Shown in pieces: positions 11,701 to 20,781 of a stretch of 60,905 nucleotides of DNA. The translations under genes and the position numbers were made by a program. How positions within the stretch are numbered: the first letter of the stretch is position 1; every line of letters starts with the position of its first letter. Source of the stretch: Phycisphaerae bacterium. GTDB taxonomy: Bacteria > Planctomycetota > Phycisphaerae > Sedimentisphaerales > UBA12454. The notes below the pieces were generated by a model that was not told where the DNA came from, did no database searches, and worked only from the letters and a program-made list of their open reading frames with translations. The stretch lies in NCBI GenBank assembly GCA_026386845.1, contig JAPLMW010000028.1, forward strand, positions 66,729 through 127,633, given 5' to 3'.

Positions 11701-13267
11701 GCACCACGATATTTATTCAATTGAAGACTTGGCACAGCTTATTTATGACCTGAAATGCAGCAATCCCGGCGTGAAAGTCTCGGTCAAACTCGTCGCTGAA
11801 GTCGGTGTGGGAACCATAGCGGCAGGCGTCGCGAAAGGCAATGCCGATGAGGTCTTAATCAGCGGACACGATGGCGGAACAGGGGCAAGCCCGTTAAGCT
11901 CAATCAAACACACCGGCTGTCCGTGGGAGCTGGGACTTGCGGAAACTCAGCAGGTGCTTGTGAATAATAACCTGCGGGACAGGATTACCGTTCAGGCTGA
12001 CGGACAAATGAAGACCGGCAGAGATGTGGTTATCGGCGCCCTGCTCGGCGCTGAAAGATTCGGATTCGGCACTGCGGCGTTGGTTACATTAGGCTGCACG
12101 CTGCTTCGCAAATGCCACGAAGGAGCCTGCGACTTCGGAATAGCAACACAGGATAAGGAATTAAGGGCAAGATTTGCGGGAAAACCGGAGAACCTCGAAA
12201 GATTTATATTTTTCGTCGCCGAGGAAGCCAGACAGATTATGGCTCAACTGGGATTCAGAAAAGTTGAAGATATGGTCGGCAGAGCCGATTACCTTTGCAC
12301 TAAAAAAGCTATTGAACATTACAAAGCAAAAGGACTGGATTTTTCAGCTATCTTTTATAAGCCCGACACATCGGACGGCAGAGCTATAAGAAAAATTAAT
12401 CCGCAGCCGGATAAATTAGCCGACCACCTTGACTGGCAGATCCTTGAAAAAATAAAAACTGCTATCGACAGTAAACAAAAAGCGGCCATTGAAATGCCGA
12501 TTCGCAATGTCAACAGAACTGTCGGAACAATAATAAGCAACTATATCGTAAGAAAATATGGGCCGAAAGGGCTGCCGGACGGCACTATCGAGTTAAATTT
12601 CACCGGCTCGGCGGGTCAGAGTTTCGGGGCATTTCTTGCGCCGGGAATCACACTGAAACTTATCGGCCAAAGCAATGACTATCTTGGAAAAGGTCTCTCC
12701 GGCGGCAGAATTGTTGTAAAAACGCCTGAGGGCTCACCATTCGCGGCTCAGGAAAATATTATCGTCGGCAATACCCTGCTTTACGGCGCTACAAAAGGTG
12801 AGGCATTCATCAACGGTATGGCAGGAGAAAGATTTGCGGTGCGGAACAGCGGAGTTATCGCGGTCATAGAGGGACTGGGCGACCACGGCTGTGAATATAT
12901 GACTGGCGGAACTGTGGTTGTTCTGGGTAAAACGGGGTGTAATTTTGCGGCGGGAATGAGCGGCGGCATAGCTTACGTTCTCGATGAAATGCAATTATTT
13001 GATACGCTGTGCAATCTCGATATGGTGGAACTTGAAAGTATCCGGCTAAATGAAGACAAAAAACTCTTAAAAGAACTTATCGAAAAACATTATAAATGGA
13101 CGCAAAGCAAACAGGCGGAAAGGATTTTAAATTCCTGGTCAGATATGTTAGGCCGATTTGTGAAGGTTATACCGATTGATTATCGAAAATCACTTGAAAA
13201 GATGAGAGCCGCTGAAGATCGAAACACTGAGACAACGCCTGCGACGGAAGAGGTGTTCTATGGCTGA
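8708..13267 (+). CDS. gltB: Glutamate synthase, large subunit
   Basis: 1519 aa; EHDACGIGAVVNISG (N-terminal nucleophile Cys domain), YSTNTFPNWKLAQPFR, FMN/central domains, C-terminal GXGXG-type helix. Confidence 0.96.
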   Translation: MARKQQTDCGLYEVRTEHDACGIGAVVNISGKSDHSIINYGKEILVNLHHRGAAGADETTGDGAGILFQIPHEFFFAHSKKLNINLPQPGKYAVAMVFSPKDNELREKCLSIFQQAIELHGMKIIGQRIVPVKPDCLGKIALEAEPHISQIFIDACGFERIELERKLFLARKRTEKQIRGKFGDAGNDFYICSLSSRTICYKGMFMAWQLFAYYPDLADENVKSALAIVHQRYSTNTFPNWKLAQPFRCIAHNGEINTLSGNKSSMAAREYKMACEKFGQFMPDCFPVLVPDGSDSACFDNALELLVQAGRTLPHAMMMMIPEAFGQKYHISTDKRAFYEYHSAIMEPWDGPAAMVFMDGQIIGGTLDRNGLRPCRYIVTTDGLAILASEAGVVEFPPEKIQMKGRLQPGHMFLVDTAEGRIVTDNEIKSKISRQKPYRRWLDENRIELRGLFDSPKLVTSDSETIFQRLRMFGFTREELKMIITPMAVNGQEPVGSMGNDAAMAVLSNKPKLLFNYFKQLFAQVTNPPIDPLREGLVMSLMGFTGRKLNILEETPQHCRQLKLPHPILTNEDIERLRSVNRADFKIATVNALFDSQTNDSAKSLRNGIDKLVNNAIEAVKNGSCLLIISDKLASENMAPIPSLLATAAVHNGLLKAGLRADAGIIVESGEPREVMHFCLLCGYGANAINPYLAFECLDEMQRQGELPTSMDPVQIADNYIAAIKKGILKTMSKMGISTLRSYHTAQLFEAIGLNKELINEFFTNTSSRIEGIGLKEIAKETLIRYQHAFEPRKGGELELEFGGEYHYRNSGEAHLWNPITISRLQHAVRNNDQKAYNEYAKAVNQQGQKLCTLRGLFEFKDTQPIPIEEVEPASEIVKRFCTGAMSHGSISKEAHECVAAAMNKIGAMSNTGEGGEDEERYIEKKGKVSLNCAIKQVASGRFGVTINYLSHAKELQIKMAQGAKPGEGGQLPGHKVTEEIAKLRYSTPGVTLISPPPHHDIYSIEDLAQLIYDLKCSNPGVKVSVKLVAEVGVGTIAAGVAKGNADEVLISGHDGGTGASPLSSIKHTGCPWELGLAETQQVLVNNNLRDRITVQADGQMKTGRDVVIGALLGAERFGFGTAALVTLGCTLLRKCHEGACDFGIATQDKELRARFAGKPENLERFIFFVAEEARQIMAQLGFRKVEDMVGRADYLCTKKAIEHYKAKGLDFSAIFYKPDTSDGRAIRKINPQPDKLADHLDWQILEKIKTAIDSKQKAAIEMPIRNVNRTVGTIISNYIVRKYGPKGLPDGTIELNFTGSAGQSFGAFLAPGITLKLIGQSNDYLGKGLSGGRIVVKTPEGSPFAAQENIIVGNTLLYGATKGEAFINGMAGERFAVRNSGVIAVIEGLGDHGCEYMTGGTVVVLGKTGCNFAAGMSGGIAYVLDEMQLFDTLCNLDMVELESIRLNEDKKLLKELIEKHYKWTQSKQAERILNSWSDMLGRFVKVIPIDYRKSLEKMRAAEDRNTETTPATEEVFYG

Positions 13268-14681
13268 GATAAAAGGCTTTTTAAAATATAAACGCAAAAA
13301 AACAGGCTATCGGCCAATTGAGCAGAGAATTCTGGATTACAAAGAAGTCGAGCTTGCTCTTACGCCTGACGATATTATCCAGCAGGCGGCAAGATGTATA
13401 GACTGCGGAATACCATTCTGCCACGGCGTCGGCTGTCCATTGGGAAATAATATACCTGAATTCAACGATATGATTTATAAGGGACAGTGGCAAAAGGCCT
13501 GCCAGATTCTTCATTCGACAAATAATTTTCCGGAAATTACCGCCCGCGTCTGCCCTGCCCCGTGCGAAACGGCCTGCACACTGGCGATAAACGATGAGCC
13601 GGTATTTATAAGACAAATCGAATACCAGATTGTCGAGCGGGGCTTTAAAGAAGGCTGGATAAAACCGGTTATCGCAAAACAAAAAACGGTCAAAAAAATA
13701 GCAATTATCGGTTCAGGACCGGCTGGTTTAGCGGCGGCACAGCAGCTTGCAAGAGCAGGACATAATGTTGTGGTCTTTGAAAAAGACGAAAAAATCGGAG
13801 GCCTTTTAAGATATGGAATACCCGACTTCAAACTTGAAAAAACTGTTTTAGACCGAAGACTTGCCCAGCTTGCCGCTGAAGGCGTTCAATTTCAGACCGG
13901 CGTCGAGGTCGGAAAAGATATATCCTCACACTATCTAAAGAAAATGTTCGATTGCATCTGCCTGACGATGGGCGCAGGTGAACCGCGAGACCTTGCCGTT
14001 ACAGGCAGAGGCTATGAAAATGTCGTATTCGCATGGGATTATCTCGTTCAACAAAACAAAGTCTGCAATGGTGAAAAAATTGAAGGAAAAACAATTACCG
14101 CCAAAGATAAAATCGTAATAGTCATAGGCGGCGGAGATACCGGCAGCGATTGTGTCGGAACTGCCCGCAGACAAGGCGCAAAAAAGATTTATCAGCTTGA
14201 AATACTGCCGAAACCGCCAAACATTAGGCCTGAAGATACTCCCTGGCCGACATGGCCGAGAATTATGAGAACATCCTCGTCGCACGAGGAAGGCTGCGAA
14301 AGAATCTGGGGCGTCAAAACGACAAAACTTTCAGGCGTCGAGACAAGCGTAAGCGAACTGCACGGCTGCCAGGTCGAATGGATAAAAACCCCCAGAGGCT
14401 GGAATATTAAAGAGATAGCAGAGACGGAATTTTCGATAAAGGCAGACCTTGTGATTCTTGCGATGGGCTTTCTGCACGTAAAACAGGAAGGCCTGGTAAA
14501 AAGCCTGCAGCTCAAGCTCGATGAAAACGGCAATATCGCTATTAATGATTTCCGAACCAGCGACCCGGCCGTTTTTGCCGCGGGCGATTCGGTTCTCGGG
14601 GCTTCGCTGGTAGTCAAGGCAATCGACACAGGAAGAAGAGCGGCTGAACAAATTAACAAATGGCTTATGGACAAAAAGTAA
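13260..14681 (+). CDS. gltD: Glutamate synthase, small subunit (NADPH)
   Basis: 473 aa; CIDCGIPFCHGVGCPLGNNIPEFND, IIGSGPAGLAAAQQLARAGHNV, IGGGDTGSDCVGTARRQ; overlaps gltB by 8 bp. Confidence 0.95.
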   Translation: MAEIKGFLKYKRKKTGYRPIEQRILDYKEVELALTPDDIIQQAARCIDCGIPFCHGVGCPLGNNIPEFNDMIYKGQWQKACQILHSTNNFPEITARVCPAPCETACTLAINDEPVFIRQIEYQIVERGFKEGWIKPVIAKQKTVKKIAIIGSGPAGLAAAQQLARAGHNVVVFEKDEKIGGLLRYGIPDFKLEKTVLDRRLAQLAAEGVQFQTGVEVGKDISSHYLKKMFDCICLTMGAGEPRDLAVTGRGYENVVFAWDYLVQQNKVCNGEKIEGKTITAKDKIVIVIGGGDTGSDCVGTARRQGAKKIYQLEILPKPPNIRPEDTPWPTWPRIMRTSSSHEEGCERIWGVKTTKLSGVETSVSELHGCQVEWIKTPRGWNIKEIAETEFSIKADLVILAMGFLHVKQEGLVKSLQLKLDENGNIAINDFRTSDPAVFAAGDSVLGASLVVKAIDTGRRAAEQINKWLMDKK

Positions 14682-14716
14682 ATAATCTGTAAAATGGCAC
14701 AAAAACGGGAAATTAA

Positions 14717-16357
14717 ATGAGCTTAAGAACAGGTCTTGCACAAATAAATACAACCGTCGGGGACTTTGCAGGAAATATTGATAAAATCCGGCAGATGTAT
14801 GCCCGCGCAAAACAGGAAAAAGTCGAGCTGCTTGTCTTTCCGGAACTGAGCATCTGCGGCTATCCGCCGGAAGATTTGCTGCTCAAAAAGCATTTTCTTG
14901 CCGAAAACAAAAAAGCTGTCCAGCAGCTCGCGAAAGATTGTCCCGATATAACAATAATGGCAGGTTTCGCAGAAGCCGCTGACGGGGTCTGCTTCAACGC
15001 TCTGGCTATCCTCGGCGGCGGGAAAATCACAAAAGTTTACCACAAAACCCTGCTGCCGAATTACGGTGTATTCGACGAGAAAAGATATTTCAACAGCGGC
15101 GGTGAACCGGCAGTAATAAAAATAAAAGACATATCCGTAATCTGCACGATATGCGAAGATATATGGGAAATTCAATGGCTGAAAAAATTCCTGTCCGGCA
15201 TACCTGGAAAAAATCTTATTATCAACATATCAGCCTCACCATTTCACGCGGGCAAAATAAAACAGAGAATTGCGGTTCTGGAGGATTGCGCCAGAACATT
15301 AGGCTGCCCTATCGCATACTGCAATGCCGTCGGCGGTCAGGACGAACTTGTTTTTGACGGCAGAAGTATGTTTGTCGATTCGACCGGCAAACTTATCGCC
15401 AAAGCTGCGGCATTTGAAGAAGACTTGCTCATCGCCGACATCGAAGCGGACGGACAGATAAAGGCAGAATCCACACCAACAAAGACCGACTACACAGAGG
15501 AAATTTACCAGGCACTTGTGCTTGGGACAAGAGATTACATCAAAAAGAACGGCTTTAATAAGGCACTTATAGGTTTAAGCGGAGGAATAGACTCGGCTCT
15601 TACCGCCGCTATCGCTGTCGATGCTCTCGGAAAAGAAAATGTCATCGGCGTTACAATGCCGACAAGATTTAACGCGGCTGAAACCATAAGCGATGCTGAA
15701 AAGGTCGCGAAAAATCTCGGTATAGAATTTCATAATATACCCATCGAGCCTGTACTGAAGAATTTCAATCAGGAACTTGGCAAAGTTGCCGGCTGGAATG
15801 AAAAAGGTTTGGCTTATGAAAATCTGCAGGCAAGAATCAGAGGCACTATTCTGATGTCAATGAGCAACCAATTCGGATACCTCGTTATGACGACAGGCAA
15901 TAAGAGCGAAACCGCCGTGGGATACTCAACACTCTACGGCGATACTGCCGGCGGTTTTTCCGCGATAAAAGATGTGCCGAAAACGGTCGTCTATCAGCTA
16001 AGCGAATATGTAAACAAACTGCACGGCAGAGAAATTATACCTCAAAGCGTTATTACAAGAATACCCACAGCCGAACTGCGATTCGGACAGAAAGACAGCG
16101 ATTCGCTGCCGGAATACGACATTCTCGATGGTATATTAAAAGCTTATATCGAAGAAGAAAAATCGCTGCCGGAAATTGTTAAGCAGGGTTTCGATGCCGA
16201 GACTGTTTTAAAAGTCATCGGGATGGTTGACCGAAATGAATATAAACGGCGTCTATGTCCGCCGGGTGTTAAAATCACTCCAAAAGCATTCGGACGAGAC
16301 AGGCGGATGCCTATTACCAATCTTTATCGACAACAAATTCCGCGACAAAATAATTAG
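14717..16357 (+). CDS. nadE: NAD+ synthase (glutamine-hydrolysing)
   Basis: 546 aa; nitrilase domain (LVFPELSICGYPPEDLL, CEDIW) plus synthetase P-loop GLSGGIDSALTAAIA. Confidence 0.94.
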   Translation: MSLRTGLAQINTTVGDFAGNIDKIRQMYARAKQEKVELLVFPELSICGYPPEDLLLKKHFLAENKKAVQQLAKDCPDITIMAGFAEAADGVCFNALAILGGGKITKVYHKTLLPNYGVFDEKRYFNSGGEPAVIKIKDISVICTICEDIWEIQWLKKFLSGIPGKNLIINISASPFHAGKIKQRIAVLEDCARTLGCPIAYCNAVGGQDELVFDGRSMFVDSTGKLIAKAAAFEEDLLIADIEADGQIKAESTPTKTDYTEEIYQALVLGTRDYIKKNGFNKALIGLSGGIDSALTAAIAVDALGKENVIGVTMPTRFNAAETISDAEKVAKNLGIEFHNIPIEPVLKNFNQELGKVAGWNEKGLAYENLQARIRGTILMSMSNQFGYLVMTTGNKSETAVGYSTLYGDTAGGFSAIKDVPKTVVYQLSEYVNKLHGREIIPQSVITRIPTAELRFGQKDSDSLPEYDILDGILKAYIEEEKSLPEIVKQGFDAETVLKVIGMVDRNEYKRRLCPPGVKITPKAFGRDRRMPITNLYRQQIPRQNN

Positions 16358-16378
16358 TTTACAGCACGGATGTAAAAA

Positions 16379-19300
16379 ATGCCCAAACGAACAGATATCC
16401 ATAAAATAATGATAATAGGCTCCGGCCCTATAGTAATAGGTCAGGGCTGCGAGTTCGATTACTCCGGCGCCCAGGCCTGCAAGGCTCTGAAAAAAGAAGG
16501 CTATCAGGTAATACTGGTCAACAGTAACCCGGCAACCATTATGACAGACCCTGAACTTGCCGACCACACCTATATCGAACCGATTACGCCGGAAATGATT
16601 GAAAAAATCATCAAAAAAGAAAAACCGGATTGCATTTTGCCGACACTCGGCGGACAAACAGGACTTAACACGGCCGTCGCGCTTGCAGAAAGCGGCGTCC
16701 TGAAAAAATACAATGTTAAACTCATCGGAGCAAACCTCGCCACAATAAAAAAGGCTGAGGAACGCGACAGATTTAAAAAGATTATTCTCGATATCGGCCT
16801 TGAAGTGCCGAAAAGCGGATATGTCCGCAACTGGGAAGAAGCTCAAAAAATTGTCGCGCAGGTCGGTTTTCCCGCGATTATCCGCCCTTCTTATACCCTT
16901 GGCGGAACAGGTGGAAATGTCGCGTATAACGCTGAGGAATACAAGGAATTTATCCACTGGGGGCTAAACCTCAGCCCTAAAGGAGAGGTGCTGGTAGAAG
17001 AATCGGTCCTCGGCTGGAAAGAATATGAATTAGAGGTAATGCGGGATAAAAAAGACAATGTTGTGATTGTTTGCTCGATAGAAAATCTCGACCCGATGGG
17101 AATTCATACCGGCGACAGCATTACGGTAGCGCCGGCACAGACACTAACCGATAAAGAATATCAAACAATGCGCGACGCGGCGCTGAAAATCATAAGAGCA
17201 ATCGGCGTTGAAACCGGCGGCTCAAATATCCAGTTTGCCGTCAATCCCCAAAACGGCAAAATGTATGTAATCGAGATGAATCCTCGTGTTTCGAGAAGCT
17301 CATCTCTTGCCTCAAAAGCCACCGGCTTTCCAATCGCCAAAATCGCTTCGCTGCTGGCAGTCGGCTATACGCTCGATGAAATACCAAACGACATAACAAA
17401 AAAGACACCCGCCTGTTTCGAGCCGTCAATAGATTACTGCGTTGTAAAATGGCCGCGGTTTACATTTGAAAAATTCCCGGCAACAAATCCGGAACTGACT
17501 ATCCAGATGAAAAGCGTCGGCGAAGCAATGGCAATCGGCAGAACATTTAAAGAGGCATTCCAGAAAGCCATACGCTCGCTTGAAATCGACCGATATTCGC
17601 TCGACAGAAAACATATCGACTCAAAAATAGATAACGAACGGCTTAAGCAGATACTGCGGGCTAACCGCTGGGATAAAATCTGGTATGTCGCCGAGGCTCT
17701 GAGAAGAAAACTGCCGATTAATGAAATTTATGAGCTTACGAAAATTGACCCCTGGTTTTTGAACAATATTGACCAGATTGTTCAGTTTGAGGACAAAATA
17801 AGCATAAAAAATCTCAAACAGGCCAAGAAACTGGGCTTTAGCGATAAGTATATCGCATCAAAATTAAATATGCCTGAGACACAACTCAGAAAACAGCGAA
17901 TCGCCGACGGAATTTGTGCCGTTTATAAGATTGTCGATACCTGCGGGGCAGAGTTTGAGGCAAATACGCCTTATTTGTACTCTACGTATGAAGACCAGTG
18001 CGAGGCAAATCCGACAAAAAGAAAGAAAGTCATCATACTCGGCGGCGGACCAAACCGAATCGGACAGGGAATTGAATTCGACTACTGCTGCTGCCACGCT
18101 GCATTCGCGCTGAAGGAAATCGGTATCGAATCCATAATGGTAAACTGTAATCCCGAAACGGTCAGCACAGATTACGATACATCAGACAGGCTTTATTTTG
18201 AGCCTTTGACTTTCGAAGATGTGATGAACATTGTCGAAAAAGAAAAGCCTGACGGTGTTATCGTTCAGTTCGGAGGCCAAACACCCCTGAAACTGGCAAA
18301 CGCCCTGTCAAAAGCAGGCGTGAAAATCATCGGCACAAGTCCCGACAGTATCGATGCCGCAGAAGACAGAAAACGGTTTAACAAAATAGTCGAAAAACTA
18401 AAGCTTAACCAGCCGCTGAGCGGCACAGCAATGAATTATGCGCAAACGGTCAAAATCGCAAGGAAATTGGGCTACCCCCTGCTTATACGGCCATCGTTCG
18501 TATTGGGCGGAAGAGCGATGCAAATTGTCTATGACGAAACAGAACTGAAAAGCTGCGTTGAAAACGCTATCGCTGTTTCAGATAAACACCCAATTTTAAT
18601 CGACAAATTTCTTGATGATGCAGCCGAGCTTGACGTTGACGCAATAAGCGACGGCAAAACCGTCGTTATCGGCGGGATTATGGAACACATCGAAGAGGCT
18701 GGTATTCATTCAGGAGACAGTGCCTGCTCTCTGCCGCCGTTTTCGTTAAGCCCTGCCTTAATCAAGGAGATAAAATGGCAGACAAAAATGCTCGCACTGG
18801 AACTAAATGTAATAGGTCTGATGAATATCCAGTTTGCAGTAAAGGATAATCAGATTTACATACTCGAAGTCAATCCGCGGGCATCGAGAACAGTGCCGTT
18901 TGTCAGTAAGGCTATCGGCGTTCCGCTGGCCAAATTGGCCGCAAAAGTGATGGCCGGAAAAACGCTTAAAGAACTCGGATTTACAGAAGAAGTACACAGA
19001 AGCTATTATTCCGTCAAAGAAGCTGTCTTTCCATTCCTGAAATTCCCCGGCTGCGATACGCTGCTGGGGCCTGAAATGCTTTCGACCGGCGAAGTAATGG
19101 GATTGTCCGATGACTTCGGCATCGCTTATGCTAAATCGCAGATTGCAGCGGGGAATAACCTGCCTACAGGCGGAAATATCTTTATCAGCGTTAAAGATGC
19201 TGACAAGCCAAAGGCTGTCGAGATAGCAAAAAAACTCCATCAGATGGGATTTAAACTTCTCGCTACAAAGGGAACCTGCATCGAGCTAATCAAGAACAAT

Positions 19301-19564
19301 GTGCCATCGGAATTCGTATTGAAAATGACCGAAGGCAGACCGCACATTGTTGATTTGATTATCAATAATCAGATTGCCATGATTATAAATACCACGGTCG
19401 GCAAACAAACAATCAAGGATTCGTTTGCGATAAGAAGAACCGCCCTTGACCGCAATGTGCCTTATACTACGACAATCAGAGGCGCCGCGGCGGTTACAAA
19501 AGCAATCGAATCGCTAAAACAGAAAAAGACAGATGTAAAGCCAATACAACTGTATTACAAATAA
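16379..19564 (+). CDS. carB: Carbamoyl-phosphate synthase, large subunit
   Basis: 1061 aa; [58 protein letters not shown]. Confidence 0.97.
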   Translation: MPKRTDIHKIMIIGSGPIVIGQGCEFDYSGAQACKALKKEGYQVILVNSNPATIMTDPELADHTYIEPITPEMIEKIIKKEKPDCILPTLGGQTGLNTAVALAESGVLKKYNVKLIGANLATIKKAEERDRFKKIILDIGLEVPKSGYVRNWEEAQKIVAQVGFPAIIRPSYTLGGTGGNVAYNAEEYKEFIHWGLNLSPKGEVLVEESVLGWKEYELEVMRDKKDNVVIVCSIENLDPMGIHTGDSITVAPAQTLTDKEYQTMRDAALKIIRAIGVETGGSNIQFAVNPQNGKMYVIEMNPRVSRSSSLASKATGFPIAKIASLLAVGYTLDEIPNDITKKTPACFEPSIDYCVVKWPRFTFEKFPATNPELTIQMKSVGEAMAIGRTFKEAFQKAIRSLEIDRYSLDRKHIDSKIDNERLKQILRANRWDKIWYVAEALRRKLPINEIYELTKIDPWFLNNIDQIVQFEDKISIKNLKQAKKLGFSDKYIASKLNMPETQLRKQRIADGICAVYKIVDTCGAEFEANTPYLYSTYEDQCEANPTKRKKVIILGGGPNRIGQGIEFDYCCCHAAFALKEIGIESIMVNCNPETVSTDYDTSDRLYFEPLTFEDVMNIVEKEKPDGVIVQFGGQTPLKLANALSKAGVKIIGTSPDSIDAAEDRKRFNKIVEKLKLNQPLSGTAMNYAQTVKIARKLGYPLLIRPSFVLGGRAMQIVYDETELKSCVENAIAVSDKHPILIDKFLDDAAELDVDAISDGKTVVIGGIMEHIEEAGIHSGDSACSLPPFSLSPALIKEIKWQTKMLALELNVIGLMNIQFAVKDNQIYILEVNPRASRTVPFVSKAIGVPLAKLAAKVMAGKTLKELGFTEEVHRSYYSVKEAVFPFLKFPGCDTLLGPEMLSTGEVMGLSDDFGIAYAKSQIAAGNNLPTGGNIFISVKDADKPKAVEIAKKLHQMGFKLLATKGTCIELIKNNVPSEFVLKMTEGRPHIVDLIINNQIAMIINTTVGKQTIKDSFAIRRTALDRNVPYTTTIRGAAAVTKAIESLKQKKTDVKPIQLYYK

Positions 19565-19577
19565 GGAAATAAAGTGA

Positions 19578-19660
19578 ATCCCGTTAGAATCAGAAATTGA
19601 AAAAAAGATTTTTAACGGGATGAATCAATGTTTATAATTTAAAAAGGATTCTAACGGGAT
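19578..19660 (+). repeat. Inverted and direct repeat element in the carB-carA intergenic region, running into the carA start codon
   Basis: ATCCCGTTAGAATC (19578-19591) and its perfect complement GATTCTAACGGGAT (19647-19660); near-copy GATTTTTAACGGGAT at 19607-19621. Confidence 0.75.
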
Positions 19661-20774
19661 GAAAGGCATATTATTACTCGAAGATGGAACATGCTTTCGC
19701 GGCTGCGGATTCGGAGCTGAAGATAAAAAGTGCGGAGAAGTAGTCTTTAATACCGCTATGAGCGGTTATCAGGAAATACTTACAGACCCTTCTTATCACG
19801 AACAGATTGTAACAATGACCTATCCTTTAATAGGCAATTACGGCACAAACACGCTGGACGTGGAATCCAATAAACCTTATCTGAGCGGATTTGTCGTAAA
19901 GGAAAACTGCAATTTCCCAAGTAATTGGCGAAATCAAATTTCGCTCGATGATTACCTTAAAAAACATAACATACCCGCTCTCGAAGACATTGACACGCGA
20001 AAATTAGTTATGCTTCTCCGCCAAACCGGTGCGATGAAAGGTATTATCTGCACAGATGGAACAAGCATTAAAAACCTGAAAGACGAACTTGACAAATATC
20101 CCGGCCTTGTTGATAGAGATATTGTAAAAAACGTCTGCACAAAGAAAAGCTATACGTGGGATAAACCTGTTGAAAATGAATTCGGCCAGACCATAAAACC
20201 ACAGGCTAAATACAACGTTATCGTTTTCGATTACGGCATAAAGCAAAATATTCTGCGGCTTTTAGTTTCGCACGGCTGCAAGGTTACGGTCGTGCCGGCA
20301 GATACAACCGCTGAAGAGGTTCTTAAACAAAAACCTGATGGCGTATTTTTGAGCAACGGCCCCGGCGACCCCGGTCCTATAAGCTATGCCATCGAAACCA
20401 TACGCAAACTGCTGGGCAAAGTACCAATATTCGGGATATGTCTCGGCCATCAGCTTTTAGGTCTTGCGGTCGGCGGCGATAGATTTAAATTAAAATTCGG
20501 CCATCACGGTGCAAACCATCCGGTCAAAAACCTAATCACCGAAAAGATTGAAATTACCAGTCAGAACCACGGATTCTGCATCGACCCGGATTCACTGCTT
20601 GATAAAGATGTGCAGATTACACATATGAATTTGAATGATAACACACTGGAAGGTTTCCGCTGCAAAAATGTGCCGGCATTTGCCGTGCAGTATCACCCCG
20701 AAGCCTCGCCCGGCCCGCACGATTCAAATTATTTGTTCGGCGAATTTATAGAACTAATGGACAAAGTAAAATAA
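19659..20774 (+). CDS. carA: Carbamoyl-phosphate synthase, small subunit
   Basis: 371 aa; VVFNTAMSGYQEILTDPSYHEQIVTMTYPLIGNYG, GICLGHQLLGLAVGG class I amidotransferase motif. Confidence 0.96.
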   Translation: MKGILLLEDGTCFRGCGFGAEDKKCGEVVFNTAMSGYQEILTDPSYHEQIVTMTYPLIGNYGTNTLDVESNKPYLSGFVVKENCNFPSNWRNQISLDDYLKKHNIPALEDIDTRKLVMLLRQTGAMKGIICTDGTSIKNLKDELDKYPGLVDRDIVKNVCTKKSYTWDKPVENEFGQTIKPQAKYNVIVFDYGIKQNILRLLVSHGCKVTVVPADTTAEEVLKQKPDGVFLSNGPGDPGPISYAIETIRKLLGKVPIFGICLGHQLLGLAVGGDRFKLKFGHHGANHPVKNLITEKIEITSQNHGFCIDPDSLLDKDVQITHMNLNDNTLEGFRCKNVPAFAVQYHPEASPGPHDSNYLFGEFIELMDKVK

Positions 20775-20781
20775 CCGCCGA

